The position numbers were made by a program, and so were the translations under genes. Positions 56,134 to 64,000 of a stretch of 64,000 nt of DNA are shown piece after piece (position 1 is the first letter of the stretch; the number at the start of each line of letters is the position of its first letter). The notes under the pieces were generated by a model. The model was not told the DNA's origin. It ran no database searches and saw nothing but the letters and a program-made list of their open reading frames with translations. Source of the DNA: Schizochytrium sp. CCTCC M209059 (taxonomy: Eukaryota; Sar; Bigyra; Thraustochytrida; Thraustochytriidae); assembly GCA_000818945.1 (NCBI GenBank), contig KN805403.1, positions 171,587 to 235,586 of the forward strand. Direction: 5' to 3'.

Positions 56134-58695
56134 TTATCTTCCTCTTTTTGGTGCTGCATCTCCATGAAGTTCATCCGAAGATAAATGTGTGAGCGGCAAA
56201 CGCTTTCTACAATACTCGACGTAGGTTGCATCGTCTCGAAATTCGTCCCAGAGTCCCCGAAGCACAATTGTACGAATCTCCTGCACAGCGACGTCAAACA
56301 AATGGCCGAGGTCTTCAGCACGCAGATCAGGAGCTCCACCGCCACTCTTGAGGCCTTCAAAAAATGCTGTTGAAAGACGGTGGAACTCATCGAGCGTGTC
56401 ACTGCGCTGCGTGTCCGAAATGTTAATTTCGAGCGGGCTCCCAGGCGTAATGTACTGGTTACAGATCTCTTGTGCAAAGTGCAAGAGCTCGTAGACGTCA
56501 TGTGAGACGGCCGACGACGCGTTGGCTCGAAATTGTCGAGCTTTGACGAGGAAGAGAACGTTCTCCTCTTGAAAAAGACGTCGCGCAAAGCGCTTGAATT
56601 GTAAAGCACCGTACGCACTAGACAGAACTTCGTCCAAGGTCACTTCGCCTTGGGGAGCTCGCGAGAACCCAAAGAGACCGGGTCGAACATTGACATTCTC
56701 GCAATAGGTTTGCAGACACTCCAAATTGGCAATCGTTTGACCGGTCGACGGGCTGAGAGCTGCCGCCCCGATGCCTGGCGATGCTTCAGCTGGCGCAGAC
56801 GAGTTAAAAGCTTCGGTGGACGATTGACGTTCCAGGTCGTCAGGGGCTGATGGAGTGGCTATGCTCGCAAGTCCCGAAGATGTATGCGAGATCATCTTCT
56901 TGTACGTGGAGCTCCGTTTGAAGGCCGGTACGAGCCTCTGTCCAATCCGATTCAGCACGGATTCGCGAACGGGCCCAAGAATGCGGTCTAGATCGGACGG
57001 CAGCTCCGACACAAGCATCTTGCTGGTGGCGCTTGGGCTTGCGCCACTGTGTTCTTCTTGTTGGCTGACGAGCTGCGCGTACAACTCGTCGAGGGCCTTA
57101 ATGCGGGGATGAATGAGATCCTGCTTGGGGGAAGCGTACCGATGCAAGACTCGATTAAGACGACGTAGCTTGGAGTCCTCGTCAAGACCAGATTCACAAA
57201 GCGTCTCGAGCTCATCGTGGAGCTCGACTACCTCCAGTTGCTGGCCAAGAACATGACTACGGCTCCTGGAAGCTGTACGCGAAAGGGAAGGTGTCGATTT
57301 GAGCGATTCGGCACCTGTCAACTGCGCGTCTTGGGTTTCAAAGTCATCGTGCAGAGAGCGCGCTGTGAAGACGAACTCGTTGAAAAAGGTAAGTTTGACG
57401 TGATCATGCAAGACCTCGTCTGCCTCTCGAACCGAGTTGCGTCTGGACCTTGCTTTTTCCTCCTTGCTTCTATGATGATCTCCTTTGGTATTTGCGCGGG
57501 ATGCACTGAGCACAAGTATGCTTGGCGGCTCGAATTTGATGTCTTCCTCACCCATTTGAGGAACAGGTTTTACGTCGATGCGAAGCGGGTCACTTTGCTT
57601 TACATCGAGACCGTTGTCAAAGCGAAGATCAATCGTGCTCTTCTCTGTGGGCTGGTAGTTTTCATACAGAGATTGGAACTGTTCAGAAATAAGGAATCCA
57701 GGGAGGAACTCGTATTTCAGCGAATTATGCACTCGCAAGTGGAGAACGCGAAAGGCGTTGTCAATGATGCTCACGTTGTGCTGATTGACACGGCCTGACT
57801 TGTCGATCATGAGGTCGATTGACAAATCGCGAATCGTTTCGCGCGACACGATGCTCAAGAGCATATTATTTTGCATTTGCAGCTGCTGCTCGCAAAAAAA
57901 TAAATCGTACAGCTCTTGGGCGCGTTCTTGCGTGGGTTTCTTTGCACATGCAGCCTCTGGACGCCTGTCAAACGACTGGAGAGCATCCCATGTTTCGAGG
58001 ACATTACCCACGTTCTCGCTCTTTAGATATGCCTCAAAACGCTCCCGAATCGTCGAATCTTGCATGACGCGGGCAAGAGACTGCTCGGAGAGCCGCCGTT
58101 TGCGCTGCACTGAGCCGACTTCGAGCTCTTCGGCGCCCCATTCTGTGTGAAGCTTGGACAAGTGCTTACGAGACATGCGAAAACTCGGGCGCAGAGAGTT
58201 CCTCGCGCTTCGCCTCTTTTTGCTCCCGTTGCCCTTTGATCGTTGACTATAAAAGCTTCCAGTGTTGGTGTCCGAGTCCGTGTCTTCATCATCGAGAGCG
58301 TCGCTATCCTCGCCGCAAGAGTGCTCGTCGAAATCAATGTCCAAGTGGCTGTACAGGTCTGCGGCCGGGCCAGCTTGTTCTTGCGCCTTTGCTTCATTCC
58401 TTGGGCCCCTCTCCTGACGATCGTGCGATTCGACGGTGCCATGTGATTCGACTCCCTCGCTCATTGGTGTCTTTGGTGTCTCGCCGCCGCTGCGATAGCC
58501 ATTTTCGAAGTCTTTTCTGTCGTTGTTGTGAAGCACGTCTTCGCCTGTGAGCGTCGGAACCCTCACTCGGGCCTCGTATTTGTCCGGCGTTTCAGCCGTC
58601 GCGTTCACGTCGTCGTCGCCAGCAGGCAGACCGCCGTGCACGTCGTCGCGGGGCCTCGCCGCGGCGGCAGCCTCCGCCGACGACGCGCAGCCCAT
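56134..58695 (-). CDS. Dual RGS-domain protein with a predicted acylated N-terminus
   Basis: 853 residues from the ATG at 58693-58695. The open frame continues 265 codons upstream, but that part is GC-rich leader. The chosen start gives MGCASSAE, an N-myristoylation (Gly2, Ser6) plus palmitoylation (Cys3) signal. An acidic, disordered region (~15-200) and a basic RRSARNS patch precede RGS domain 1 at ~205-345: SLARVMQDSTIRERFEAYLKSENVGNVLETW, then YDLFFCEQQLQMQ and FLISEQFQSLYENY. RGS domain 2 lies at the C-terminus, ~680-830: LSSAYGALQFKRFARRLFQEENVLFLVKA. RGS domains speed GTP hydrolysis by Galpha subunits, and a membrane-anchored pair suits control of receptor signalling. Whether either RGS domain keeps catalytic residues cannot be settled by eye. 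It is head-to-head with the LRR gene. Confidence 0.87.
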   Translation of the reverse strand: MGCASSAEAAAAARPRDDVHGGLPAGDDDVNATAETPDKYEARVRVPTLTGEDVLHNNDRKDFENGYRSGGETPKTPMSEGVESHGTVESHDRQERGPRNEAKAQEQAGPAADLYSHLDIDFDEHSCGEDSDALDDEDTDSDTNTGSFYSQRSKGNGSKKRRSARNSLRPSFRMSRKHLSKLHTEWGAEELEVGSVQRKRRLSEQSLARVMQDSTIRERFEAYLKSENVGNVLETWDALQSFDRRPEAACAKKPTQERAQELYDLFFCEQQLQMQNNMLLSIVSRETIRDLSIDLMIDKSGRVNQHNVSIIDNAFRVLHLRVHNSLKYEFLPGFLISEQFQSLYENYQPTEKSTIDLRFDNGLDVKQSDPLRIDVKPVPQMGEEDIKFEPPSILVLSASRANTKGDHHRSKEEKARSRRNSVREADEVLHDHVKLTFFNEFVFTARSLHDDFETQDAQLTGAESLKSTPSLSRTASRSRSHVLGQQLEVVELHDELETLCESGLDEDSKLRRLNRVLHRYASPKQDLIHPRIKALDELYAQLVSQQEEHSGASPSATSKMLVSELPSDLDRILGPVRESVLNRIGQRLVPAFKRSSTYKKMISHTSSGLASIATPSAPDDLERQSSTEAFNSSAPAEASPGIGAAALSPSTGQTIANLECLQTYCENVNVRPGLFGFSRAPQGEVTLDEVLSSAYGALQFKRFARRLFQEENVLFLVKARQFRANASSAVSHDVYELLHFAQEICNQYITPGSPLEINISDTQRSDTLDEFHRLSTAFFEGLKSGGGAPDLRAEDLGHLFDVAVQEIRTIVLRGLWDEFRDDATYVEYCRKRLPLTHLSSDELHGDAAPKRGR

Positions 58696-59336
58696 GTGCC
58701 ACTGGGCGCCCACGCGCGCGAAACGTCCACCGTCACCAAAGTTGCTTTGCTTTACTTTCCTTTGCGTTGCTTTGCGTTGCTTTGCGTTGCTTTCTTTGGT
58801 CAACCCCTGCCCGGCTTTCCAGGGCTCCGCGGGACGCAACCAACTCCTGCACAACGACGGGCCTCGCGCCAACGACGCACCCCCCCTCCGGCGCGTCTCT
58901 GCGGCCGCGCTCCTTCGCCGCGCTGCTCGAGCCTCGCGCTTCCGGGTGTACAACCTCGACCTGGTACGGGTACTGGTGCTCGTGCTCCAGCTCGCCGCTG
59001 CGTACGTAAGTAAGGCCCAGGTGAGCAATGATTGCTCTGCAAGAGAGTCGCCTTCGTCGCTCCCGGGAAGAGAGAGCCACACCGCTGGGAGTTGGCGAGG
59101 CAAACGCGCGCAAACGCTGTGGCGCGCGACCGCCAGCCTTGAACGCCAGCCCAAGCTCTCTCGCGAACGAAGCGGAGCCCCGCGCGAGGCGGCAGAGGCG
59201 GCAGCGCTTGCTTGGGACTCGCCGAGGGTCGTCCCGACGAGGTCGAGGGTGTCCCCGCCAAGGGGGTGCGCGCTCGCATTCCGAAAGGTGTGTACCGAGA
59301 CCGTTGAGATTTTTCCCAGTACGAACGAGTGAATGA
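58696..59336. promoter_or_regulatory. Divergent promoter between the RGS and LRR genes, with a TTTGCGTTGC repeat
   Basis: 641 bases between the two chosen starts. A 10-base TTTGCGTTGC-like unit repeats at about 58741-58796, close to the RGS start. The frames that cross it on both strands lack domains. Transcription must start outward in both directions. Confidence 0.5.
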
Positions 59337-60794
59337 ATGAACGACGCGAAGAATAAAGCGGCACGGAGCGTGACAGGCGCGAGAGCTCAGGAGCTTGAGC
59401 TCGCTCGCGGGGAAATGCGCGGGGACGCGCGACGTCGACAATATCGGCGCGAGGCGGGCTCTGGCGAGAAGTGGAGGACGAGCGGGGCAAAAAGGAAAAG
59501 AGACCCCGGAGGCCCTCGCGAGCTGGCAGCGGCGCTAGCCGAACGACCCGGCGGCTACGACGCGCGAGAGCGAAGCATTCGGGCCGTAAGAGCGCGCATA
59601 GGCTGGATCCGTGCGAGCAGATTGCACGGTCAATATCTGAATGTACGGACCTTGATTCTGAGCGGAAATCGAATCAGCGAATTAGCTTGGGTGCGCCACT
59701 TTAGTCAGCTCCAAGTGCTCTCGCTCGAGGCGAACTGCGTGCAAGATACGCGGGAGTTGCGGTATCTACGACACATCCCGTCTCTTCAGCGCATTCGCCT
59801 CGAAGAGAATCCGGTCGTACGCAGTCCATTTTATGCAGCACATGTCAAAGTGAGCGCGAAGAATCTCATCGAATTGGACTGTGCTCCTGCGCTCGATGAA
59901 GCGACTGCTCGCAAGGAGGTTCATCTTGATCTCTCTTTGCAGTCAAGCTTGGTTGAGGATTTTTGCGAGCTCATCACACTTGAGCAAGCTGAAAAGCTAT
60001 GTCGTGTTCATGCAGAGCTGGCCATGTGCACCGTGCGGTATCCGTCATGGAGCACCGAGAGAGAGCGCAAACGTCTGTTGCGGCTGAAGCACGGCTGGCA
60101 ATTTCGTGAACTAGCTTGCGAGACTGTCGCTGACGGCACAGTCGAACATCTAACGTCTGGGAATCTTGGCATTTTTCTGCGCGTGTGCCGCTATCAGGAT
60201 CGACTTGATGCGCACGCGATTTCGGACTTGCAAGCGGAGATTGCTCAATGGGCTGTGCACTCCACACCTGCAAAGATGAGCCGGCGATGCAGCCGCTCGA
60301 GCTCTCGTCGCACGGAGACGCGTTGGGAAATTCACGCGTACAATGCCGTGGCAAGTGACCTGCGCGAGGCGATTGCTCGGGTTGTCTTGACCATGGATCG
60401 TGGACGTGAACTGGACCAGGAATGGCTTGACACAAGGCCAAGACTTGGACCCGCGACAGCTACAAGGCACGCCGCGGAGCTCGAGGCGGAGCGAGCTCTT
60501 TTGCGACGGGCCGAGTTGGAGCGTGCGCATCATGATGTCGCCTGGATTCGCGAGACTATGAAGAAGCGTGCAACGCCAAGACCGCCACCACCCTCCATAC
60601 GAACGAGACCGGAAACACCTCCCTATTGTCGAAGCCCAATGCCTTCACCTGCAATGTCCGCCGGAGCTTCGATAGCGTCTTGGCGTTCTGCGGACAAGAG
60701 CCATTTCGACGAGCTGGAAAGCTGTTCAGAGTCACTCTACTTGGCCAGCGAACATTTGCTACAGGCAACCCCACGGGCCCTTGAGCAGCTGTAA
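59337..60794 (+). CDS. Leucine-rich-repeat protein (SDS22/LRRC-like)
   Basis: 485 residues from the first ATG; Met28 is an alternative because the first ~70 residues are basic and low-complexity. Residues ~98-190 hold LRRs of the SDS22 type: LNVRTLILSGNRIS, LQVLSLEANCVQD, LQRIRLEENPVV, then an LRR cap (SAKNLIELDCAPAL). The cap LxELDxxx is like LRRcap motifs in flagellar LRR proteins. The rest is helical and charged (~200-400), with a Pro/Arg-rich disordered stretch (~415-450). No signal peptide is visible. LRR proteins of this size often serve in axonemes or as phosphatase regulators; here that is inference. An AATAAA lies 20 bases after the stop. Confidence 0.75.
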   Translation: MNDAKNKAARSVTGARAQELELARGEMRGDARRRQYRREAGSGEKWRTSGAKRKRDPGGPRELAAALAERPGGYDARERSIRAVRARIGWIRASRLHGQYLNVRTLILSGNRISELAWVRHFSQLQVLSLEANCVQDTRELRYLRHIPSLQRIRLEENPVVRSPFYAAHVKVSAKNLIELDCAPALDEATARKEVHLDLSLQSSLVEDFCELITLEQAEKLCRVHAELAMCTVRYPSWSTERERKRLLRLKHGWQFRELACETVADGTVEHLTSGNLGIFLRVCRYQDRLDAHAISDLQAEIAQWAVHSTPAKMSRRCSRSSSRRTETRWEIHAYNAVASDLREAIARVVLTMDRGRELDQEWLDTRPRLGPATATRHAAELEAERALLRRAELERAHHDVAWIRETMKKRATPRPPPPSIRTRPETPPYCRSPMPSPAMSAGASIASWRSADKSHFDELESCSESLYLASEHLLQATPRALEQL

Positions 60795-61211
60795 AGCTGA
60801 GCGGAATCATTTGAATAAAGGCGCAAAAGTGCCTTTTCTGGTGGAAAGAAAAATTGTTTAACTTGTCGTTGCTTCCGATCCAATCAGACCTCTACACTTT
60901 CCTTCTTTTGAATAGTATACCTTTAGACTGTGTAAATATAGAAAGAAGATGTGCGAACACCTTGTTTGCGCGCTATCATGATCTTAATTCCCCCCCCACC
61001 AAAAAATCGTGCTACGGTTGCACTATTGGCCTAGGCCCGAGCTTGGTAAGAAGACTTCGAGACTTGCCGCTCGTCTTCCAGACAAAATATGCAGGATGAA
61101 AATAAGAATTTAGTTAGGAGAGGGCAAATGCAATTCGCTCCTTTGTCTCGCTTGCTTGAGGCAAATAAGAAACAACCAAGAGCGCCCAGGCAGAACGTTG
61201 CAAGGACTTAA
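60795..61211. other. Convergent spacer with a possible polyadenylation signal
   Basis: 417 bases between the LRR and pyruvate kinase stop codons, with no gene seen. AATAAA at 60814-60819 overlaps the left side of a small hairpin (AAAGGC...GCCTTT, about 60817-60836). A C-run followed by an A-run lies near 60992-61006. Confidence 0.45.
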
Positions 61212-63008
61212 TCAAGGGGCATGGAAGCTGGATCCCGGGACGTAGCTCTGGCCAGGAATGATACTAAGCTCGGGTACGGAGGCGCCGACAACAAAGCTCT
61301 CTAATCGGTTTGCCACGGAGTCATCATGACCCGTGACGAGGACAACGCGAGAACCATGCGACACGAGTCCCAGTTCAGTCGCCTTGGCAATGCCTCGGGG
61401 AACGCATGATGCGCGTTCCAAAGAGTGGACGAGATACGGAATGACGCCGCGGTAGAGTGATACCTGAGCACAAATCTTGGGGGAGGTGGCGAGAGCAAGA
61501 ATGGGAACGGTGGGGAAGTGCTTGGAGAGCGTTTTCGCGGTTTGGCCCGTCTTCGTGACGGCAATAATGAGAGCGGCGTCGATGTCCTTTGCCGTGGCGA
61601 CGGCGGCCATGGAAAAGGCCTCGTTCAAATCCCTGAAGCGACCCGTGGCGTTCTTGCGACGGACCTCCTCATCCTCCTCCAGCACGTGCGTGCGCTTGTG
61701 CTGCTCGACGTCAAGTTCGGCCTCTTTGCAAATGCGGTTCATGACCTGAATGGTGGCGACAGGGTAGCTACCGACCGCAGTCTCGCCAGAGAGCATGACA
61801 CAGTCGGTTCCATCAAAGACGGCGTTGGCGACATCGCTGGCCTCTGCGCGAGTGGGTCGAGGGCTGTGAATCATGGAGTCAAGCATCTCAGTAGCCGTAA
61901 TGACGAACTTGCCCGCAAGATTGGAGTCGCGAATGAGGCGCTTTTGAACGGAGCACACGCGTTCCAAAGGAATCTCAACGCCCAGGTCGCCCCGCGCAAC
62001 CATGATACCGTCCGAGACGCTGGTAATGGCATTGATGTTGTTCAGGGCCTCTTGACTCTCAATCTTGGCAATGACATGAATACCCGTTTCTACGACTCCC
62101 GGAATCTCGCGGACCGCGAGGATGCCGGCAGCAGAACGCGTGAACGAGTGCGCAATGTACTCGACACGCTGCTCGACGGCAAAGGCAATATCCTTGTAGT
62201 CTTTCTCGGTCAGGTGAGGAAGGTCAATGGGACACCCGGGAAGGTTGAGGCCCTTGTTGCTCTTGATAACGCCGCCCATGATGACGCTGCACGTCACCTC
62301 GCCCGTTGCCTCGTCGATCTCGCGCGTGAGAAAGGAGAGACGACCATCATCAACAAGAATAACATCGCCAATAGCCACAGTTTGCGCGAGACGATCAAAG
62401 GTGGTTCCGACGCCTTCAGCGCTACCCTCGCGGTCGTAATCGCGATAAAACGTAAAGGTGTCACCGTTTTGGACCTCGATGTTTTCTACAGGGAAGCGAC
62501 CGATCCGGACCTCGGGCCCCTTGGTGTCGAGAATGACGGGACAGATGCGCCGTCTTGACTCGGCGGCCTCGCGAAGGTTAGTGATTGCGGTCTTGAAAAA
62601 TTCGTAGTCGCCGTGCGATGCATTGAGCCGCATGGCCGACATGCCGGCGTCGAGCATTTCGCCGAGTTTTTGCTTTGAGCAGGTTGCGGGCCCAACGGTG
62701 CAAATGATTTTGGTCATGAGCTTGCTCGGGTTTGGCACCTTGAAGTACTCGCCATAGCTTTCCTGGAGGAGGAAGCTCGATGCGCTCGAGACGTCGCGCG
62801 TGGCGTCGACATCTTGCTCCCATCTGCCGCTCGCATTCCAGCGAGACTCTGACGTTCCGCTCCCGGACGATGTCGGTGGCGGCGCGGCGGCAGAAAAGGC
62901 CCTCACGAACTTGCGTCCCTCGCGGGACGGGATCGCGGCCACGAGGCCGGCGGCGCTCGCGACCCTCCTCGTGGTCGAGGCCAGCAGCAAGGCCGGCATG
63001 GCGGGCAT
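61212..63008 (-). CDS. PK: Pyruvate kinase with a predicted mitochondrial presequence
   Basis: 598 residues from the ATG at 63006-63008. Residues 1-45 are Ala/Arg/Ser-rich with no acidic residue up to ~28, and contain a RAFSA site that suits mitochondrial processing; the enzyme fold starts after ~85. Catalytic landmarks: TKIICTVGPATCSKQKL, RLNASHGDYE, DTKGPEVRIG, HSFTRSA, IAKIESQEALNNI with the catalytic Lys, GIMVARGDLGVEIPLE, and TATEMLDSMIHSPRPTRAEASDVANAVFDGTDCVMLSGETAVG. The C-terminal allosteric domain is present. Reaction: phosphoenolpyruvate plus ADP gives pyruvate plus ATP. Stramenopiles are known to run late glycolysis in mitochondria, so such targeting is plausible. The frame is open 46 codons upstream in GC-rich leader; a longer start is possible. 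Confidence 0.95.
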   Translation of the reverse strand: MPAMPALLLASTTRRVASAAGLVAAIPSREGRKFVRAFSAAAPPPTSSGSGTSESRWNASGRWEQDVDATRDVSSASSFLLQESYGEYFKVPNPSKLMTKIICTVGPATCSKQKLGEMLDAGMSAMRLNASHGDYEFFKTAITNLREAAESRRRICPVILDTKGPEVRIGRFPVENIEVQNGDTFTFYRDYDREGSAEGVGTTFDRLAQTVAIGDVILVDDGRLSFLTREIDEATGEVTCSVIMGGVIKSNKGLNLPGCPIDLPHLTEKDYKDIAFAVEQRVEYIAHSFTRSAAGILAVREIPGVVETGIHVIAKIESQEALNNINAITSVSDGIMVARGDLGVEIPLERVCSVQKRLIRDSNLAGKFVITATEMLDSMIHSPRPTRAEASDVANAVFDGTDCVMLSGETAVGSYPVATIQVMNRICKEAELDVEQHKRTHVLEEDEEVRRKNATGRFRDLNEAFSMAAVATAKDIDAALIIAVTKTGQTAKTLSKHFPTVPILALATSPKICAQVSLYRGVIPYLVHSLERASCVPRGIAKATELGLVSHGSRVVLVTGHDDSVANRLESFVVGASVPELSIIPGQSYVPGSSFHAP

Positions 63009-63507
63009 CCCGCTGCCAACGACGATGCCGATGTCGCGGGCTCCCCTCCTCTTTCGCGGAGGGACAGCTCGCTTCGCTCTTCGCGCGCGGGCCGCGCACG
63101 CAGCCCCTGCAGAGGGCAAGCACGCGCAGACGCGGGTGCTGCGCAAGCGCCGCGAGCGAGAGCCTGCGCGACGCGCGTGGTGCAGCCTGCAATGCCTGAC
63201 TACTCGCTCGTTGTCCGCGCAAAGTCAGTGCGTGCGTGCGTGCAGGGCGAGACGGTGGTTGGGGTGCAGTGCAGTGCTAGCCTAGTAGCAAGTACGCATA
63301 GGCCCGGACATAGCCGCATTGCACGGGTCCCACCAGCGCGCGCACAGCGCTCGCTCGGTGGTCCTTGCAATGGGTTTCAGGTTAACGCCTCGCGTAACGC
63401 AGTTCCGCTGGTTTACATGAGGAGAAGTAAGGACGATGCGTTGAAACGGCGAGTAACCGACAGAAAAGAAACATCTACCAAATGTAAAAAGGCCTATACG
63501 TATACCT
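63009..63507. promoter_or_regulatory. Region upstream of pyruvate kinase to the right inverted-repeat arm
   Basis: No gene is supported. It should hold the pyruvate kinase promoter and leader. A GCGTGCGTGC patch is at 63230-63245. Immediately before the repeat arm, 63486-63513 has an AGGCCT-flanked near-palindrome centred on TATACGTATA. Confidence 0.5.
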
Positions 63508-63837
63508 AGGCCTAGGGTAAAACCTTTAGAATCGACACTCGTTAGAATCGACATTTTTGGCGGCGTGGCTCTTGACTAGGAGTCAACTAAGGCGTACTCG
63601 AACTAAAACTCGCAAGCTTTGAATTCGACAGGTTGCCGTGGTGGTGGTTAAGTCGCCTTGGCGAGAGAACGCATGCCGTGCCGCTACTGCGCGCGGCCAT
63701 GTCGATGCCGACGACCTTGAGCAACTTCCTCGGCACCACGCCGCCGCTGCAGAGGCAGGCTGCCGTTGACAATGCCCTCCAGTAGAACGACGAAGCAGCT
63801 TGCAGAAGTCGTCGCAGCGTCGACGCCGGAGGCGCTC
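63508..63837 (+). repeat. Right arm of the perfect inverted repeat
   Basis: Exact reverse complement of 1-330. The inner end is AGGCCTAGGG, followed by two TTAGAATCGACA units (63526-63537 and 63542-63553). Beyond 63837 the element continues to the window edge with no counterpart visible on the left because the window starts there. AAAAAGGCCT stands next to both arms, but on the right it is separated from the arm by 18 additional bases (63496-63513). Confidence 0.93.
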
Positions 63838-64000
63838 TTGCCCGAAGTGCATGGTTACCGGCTGACGTGCAAGCGTTTGCAGGCTCTCTGGCGCCATACT
63901 GCAGACCAGTAGGCCTGGCTGGATGACGAGCACATCGACGTGATCGCGAGGAGTATCTCGTCCGACTCGACCAAGAAGGTCATGGTCCTCGACACGCAGT
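63769..64000 (+). pseudogene. Decayed open frame in the repeat element, possibly Ulp1-like (C48) peptidase remnant
   Basis: A frame from the ATG at 63769 reads MPSSRTTKQLAEVVA and on to LQALWRHTADQ, then a TAG at 63910-63912, then AWLDDEHIDVIARSISS to the window edge. WLDDEHI resembles the start of the Ulp1/C48 peptidase fold (WLxDxxI), a domain often carried by eukaryotic DNA transposons. A different frame (start 63699) is open just upstream and ends at 63783-63785, suggesting a frameshift as well. The stop codon and shift argue for an inactive copy. The family call is tentative because only about 30 residues follow the stop. Confidence 0.35.

Noticed and set aside
58696..59490. 265 upstream codons in frame with the RGS gene
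   Set aside because: Low-complexity, includes a translation of the TTTGCGTTGC repeat, and overlaps the head-to-head LRR gene. The MGCASS start is better supported.

Overview
The window reads as nuclear DNA of a gene-dense, intron-poor eukaryote. Most genes are single open frames of 0.5 to 14.5 kb, and only the two shortest genes show a spliceosomal (GT-AG) intron. It encodes an axonemal outer-arm dynein heavy chain, so the organism builds motile flagella. The short intergenic spaces are packed with GC-rich microsatellites, the long genes lack introns, and a pyruvate kinase has an apparent mitochondrial presequence. Together these fit a stramenopile, most likely a thraustochytrid (labyrinthulomycete). 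That assignment is an inference; no rRNA or other taxonomic marker is in the window.

Layout, left to right: one arm of a perfect 330-bp inverted repeat (1-330); a divergent E2F-like factor (+); a Sfi1-type centrin-binding protein (-); RMI1 (+); a two-exon DPM2 homologue (-); a CDKL5-like kinase with His/Gln tracts (+); a triple-WW/MyTH4/FERM protein (+); a two-exon Qc-SNARE (+); an FGGY sugar kinase (-); a PRL/PTP4A phosphatase with a CAAX box (+); a PP2A-family phosphatase (-); outer-arm beta-type dynein heavy chain (+, 14.5 kb); a REEP/HVA22-type membrane protein with a novel extra domain (-); an ADCY10-like soluble adenylyl cyclase (-); a 2504-residue WW/coiled-coil/armadillo/zinc-ribbon protein (+); a dual-RGS protein with an acylation-type N-terminus (-); an LRR protein (+); pyruvate kinase (-); then the second inverted-repeat arm (63508-63837), which runs on into a decayed open frame.

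Gene orientation is close to strictly alternating. Convergent gaps are mostly short (72-1297 bp). Divergent gaps are longer (641-2156 bp) and hold most of the simple repeats and a recurring GCAAGTG-type motif.

Several genes belong to families tied to cilia, basal bodies or zoospore signalling: outer-arm dynein, the Sfi1-like protein, CDKL kinase, the sAC-type cyclase and possibly the LRR protein. RGS, PP2A, PRL and MyTH4-FERM proteins may add signalling and cytoskeletal functions. RMI1 and E2F relate to DNA repair and the cell cycle, DPM2 and the SNARE to the secretory pathway, and FGGY kinase and pyruvate kinase to carbon metabolism. No prokaryotic operon, CRISPR array, rRNA or convincing tRNA was found.
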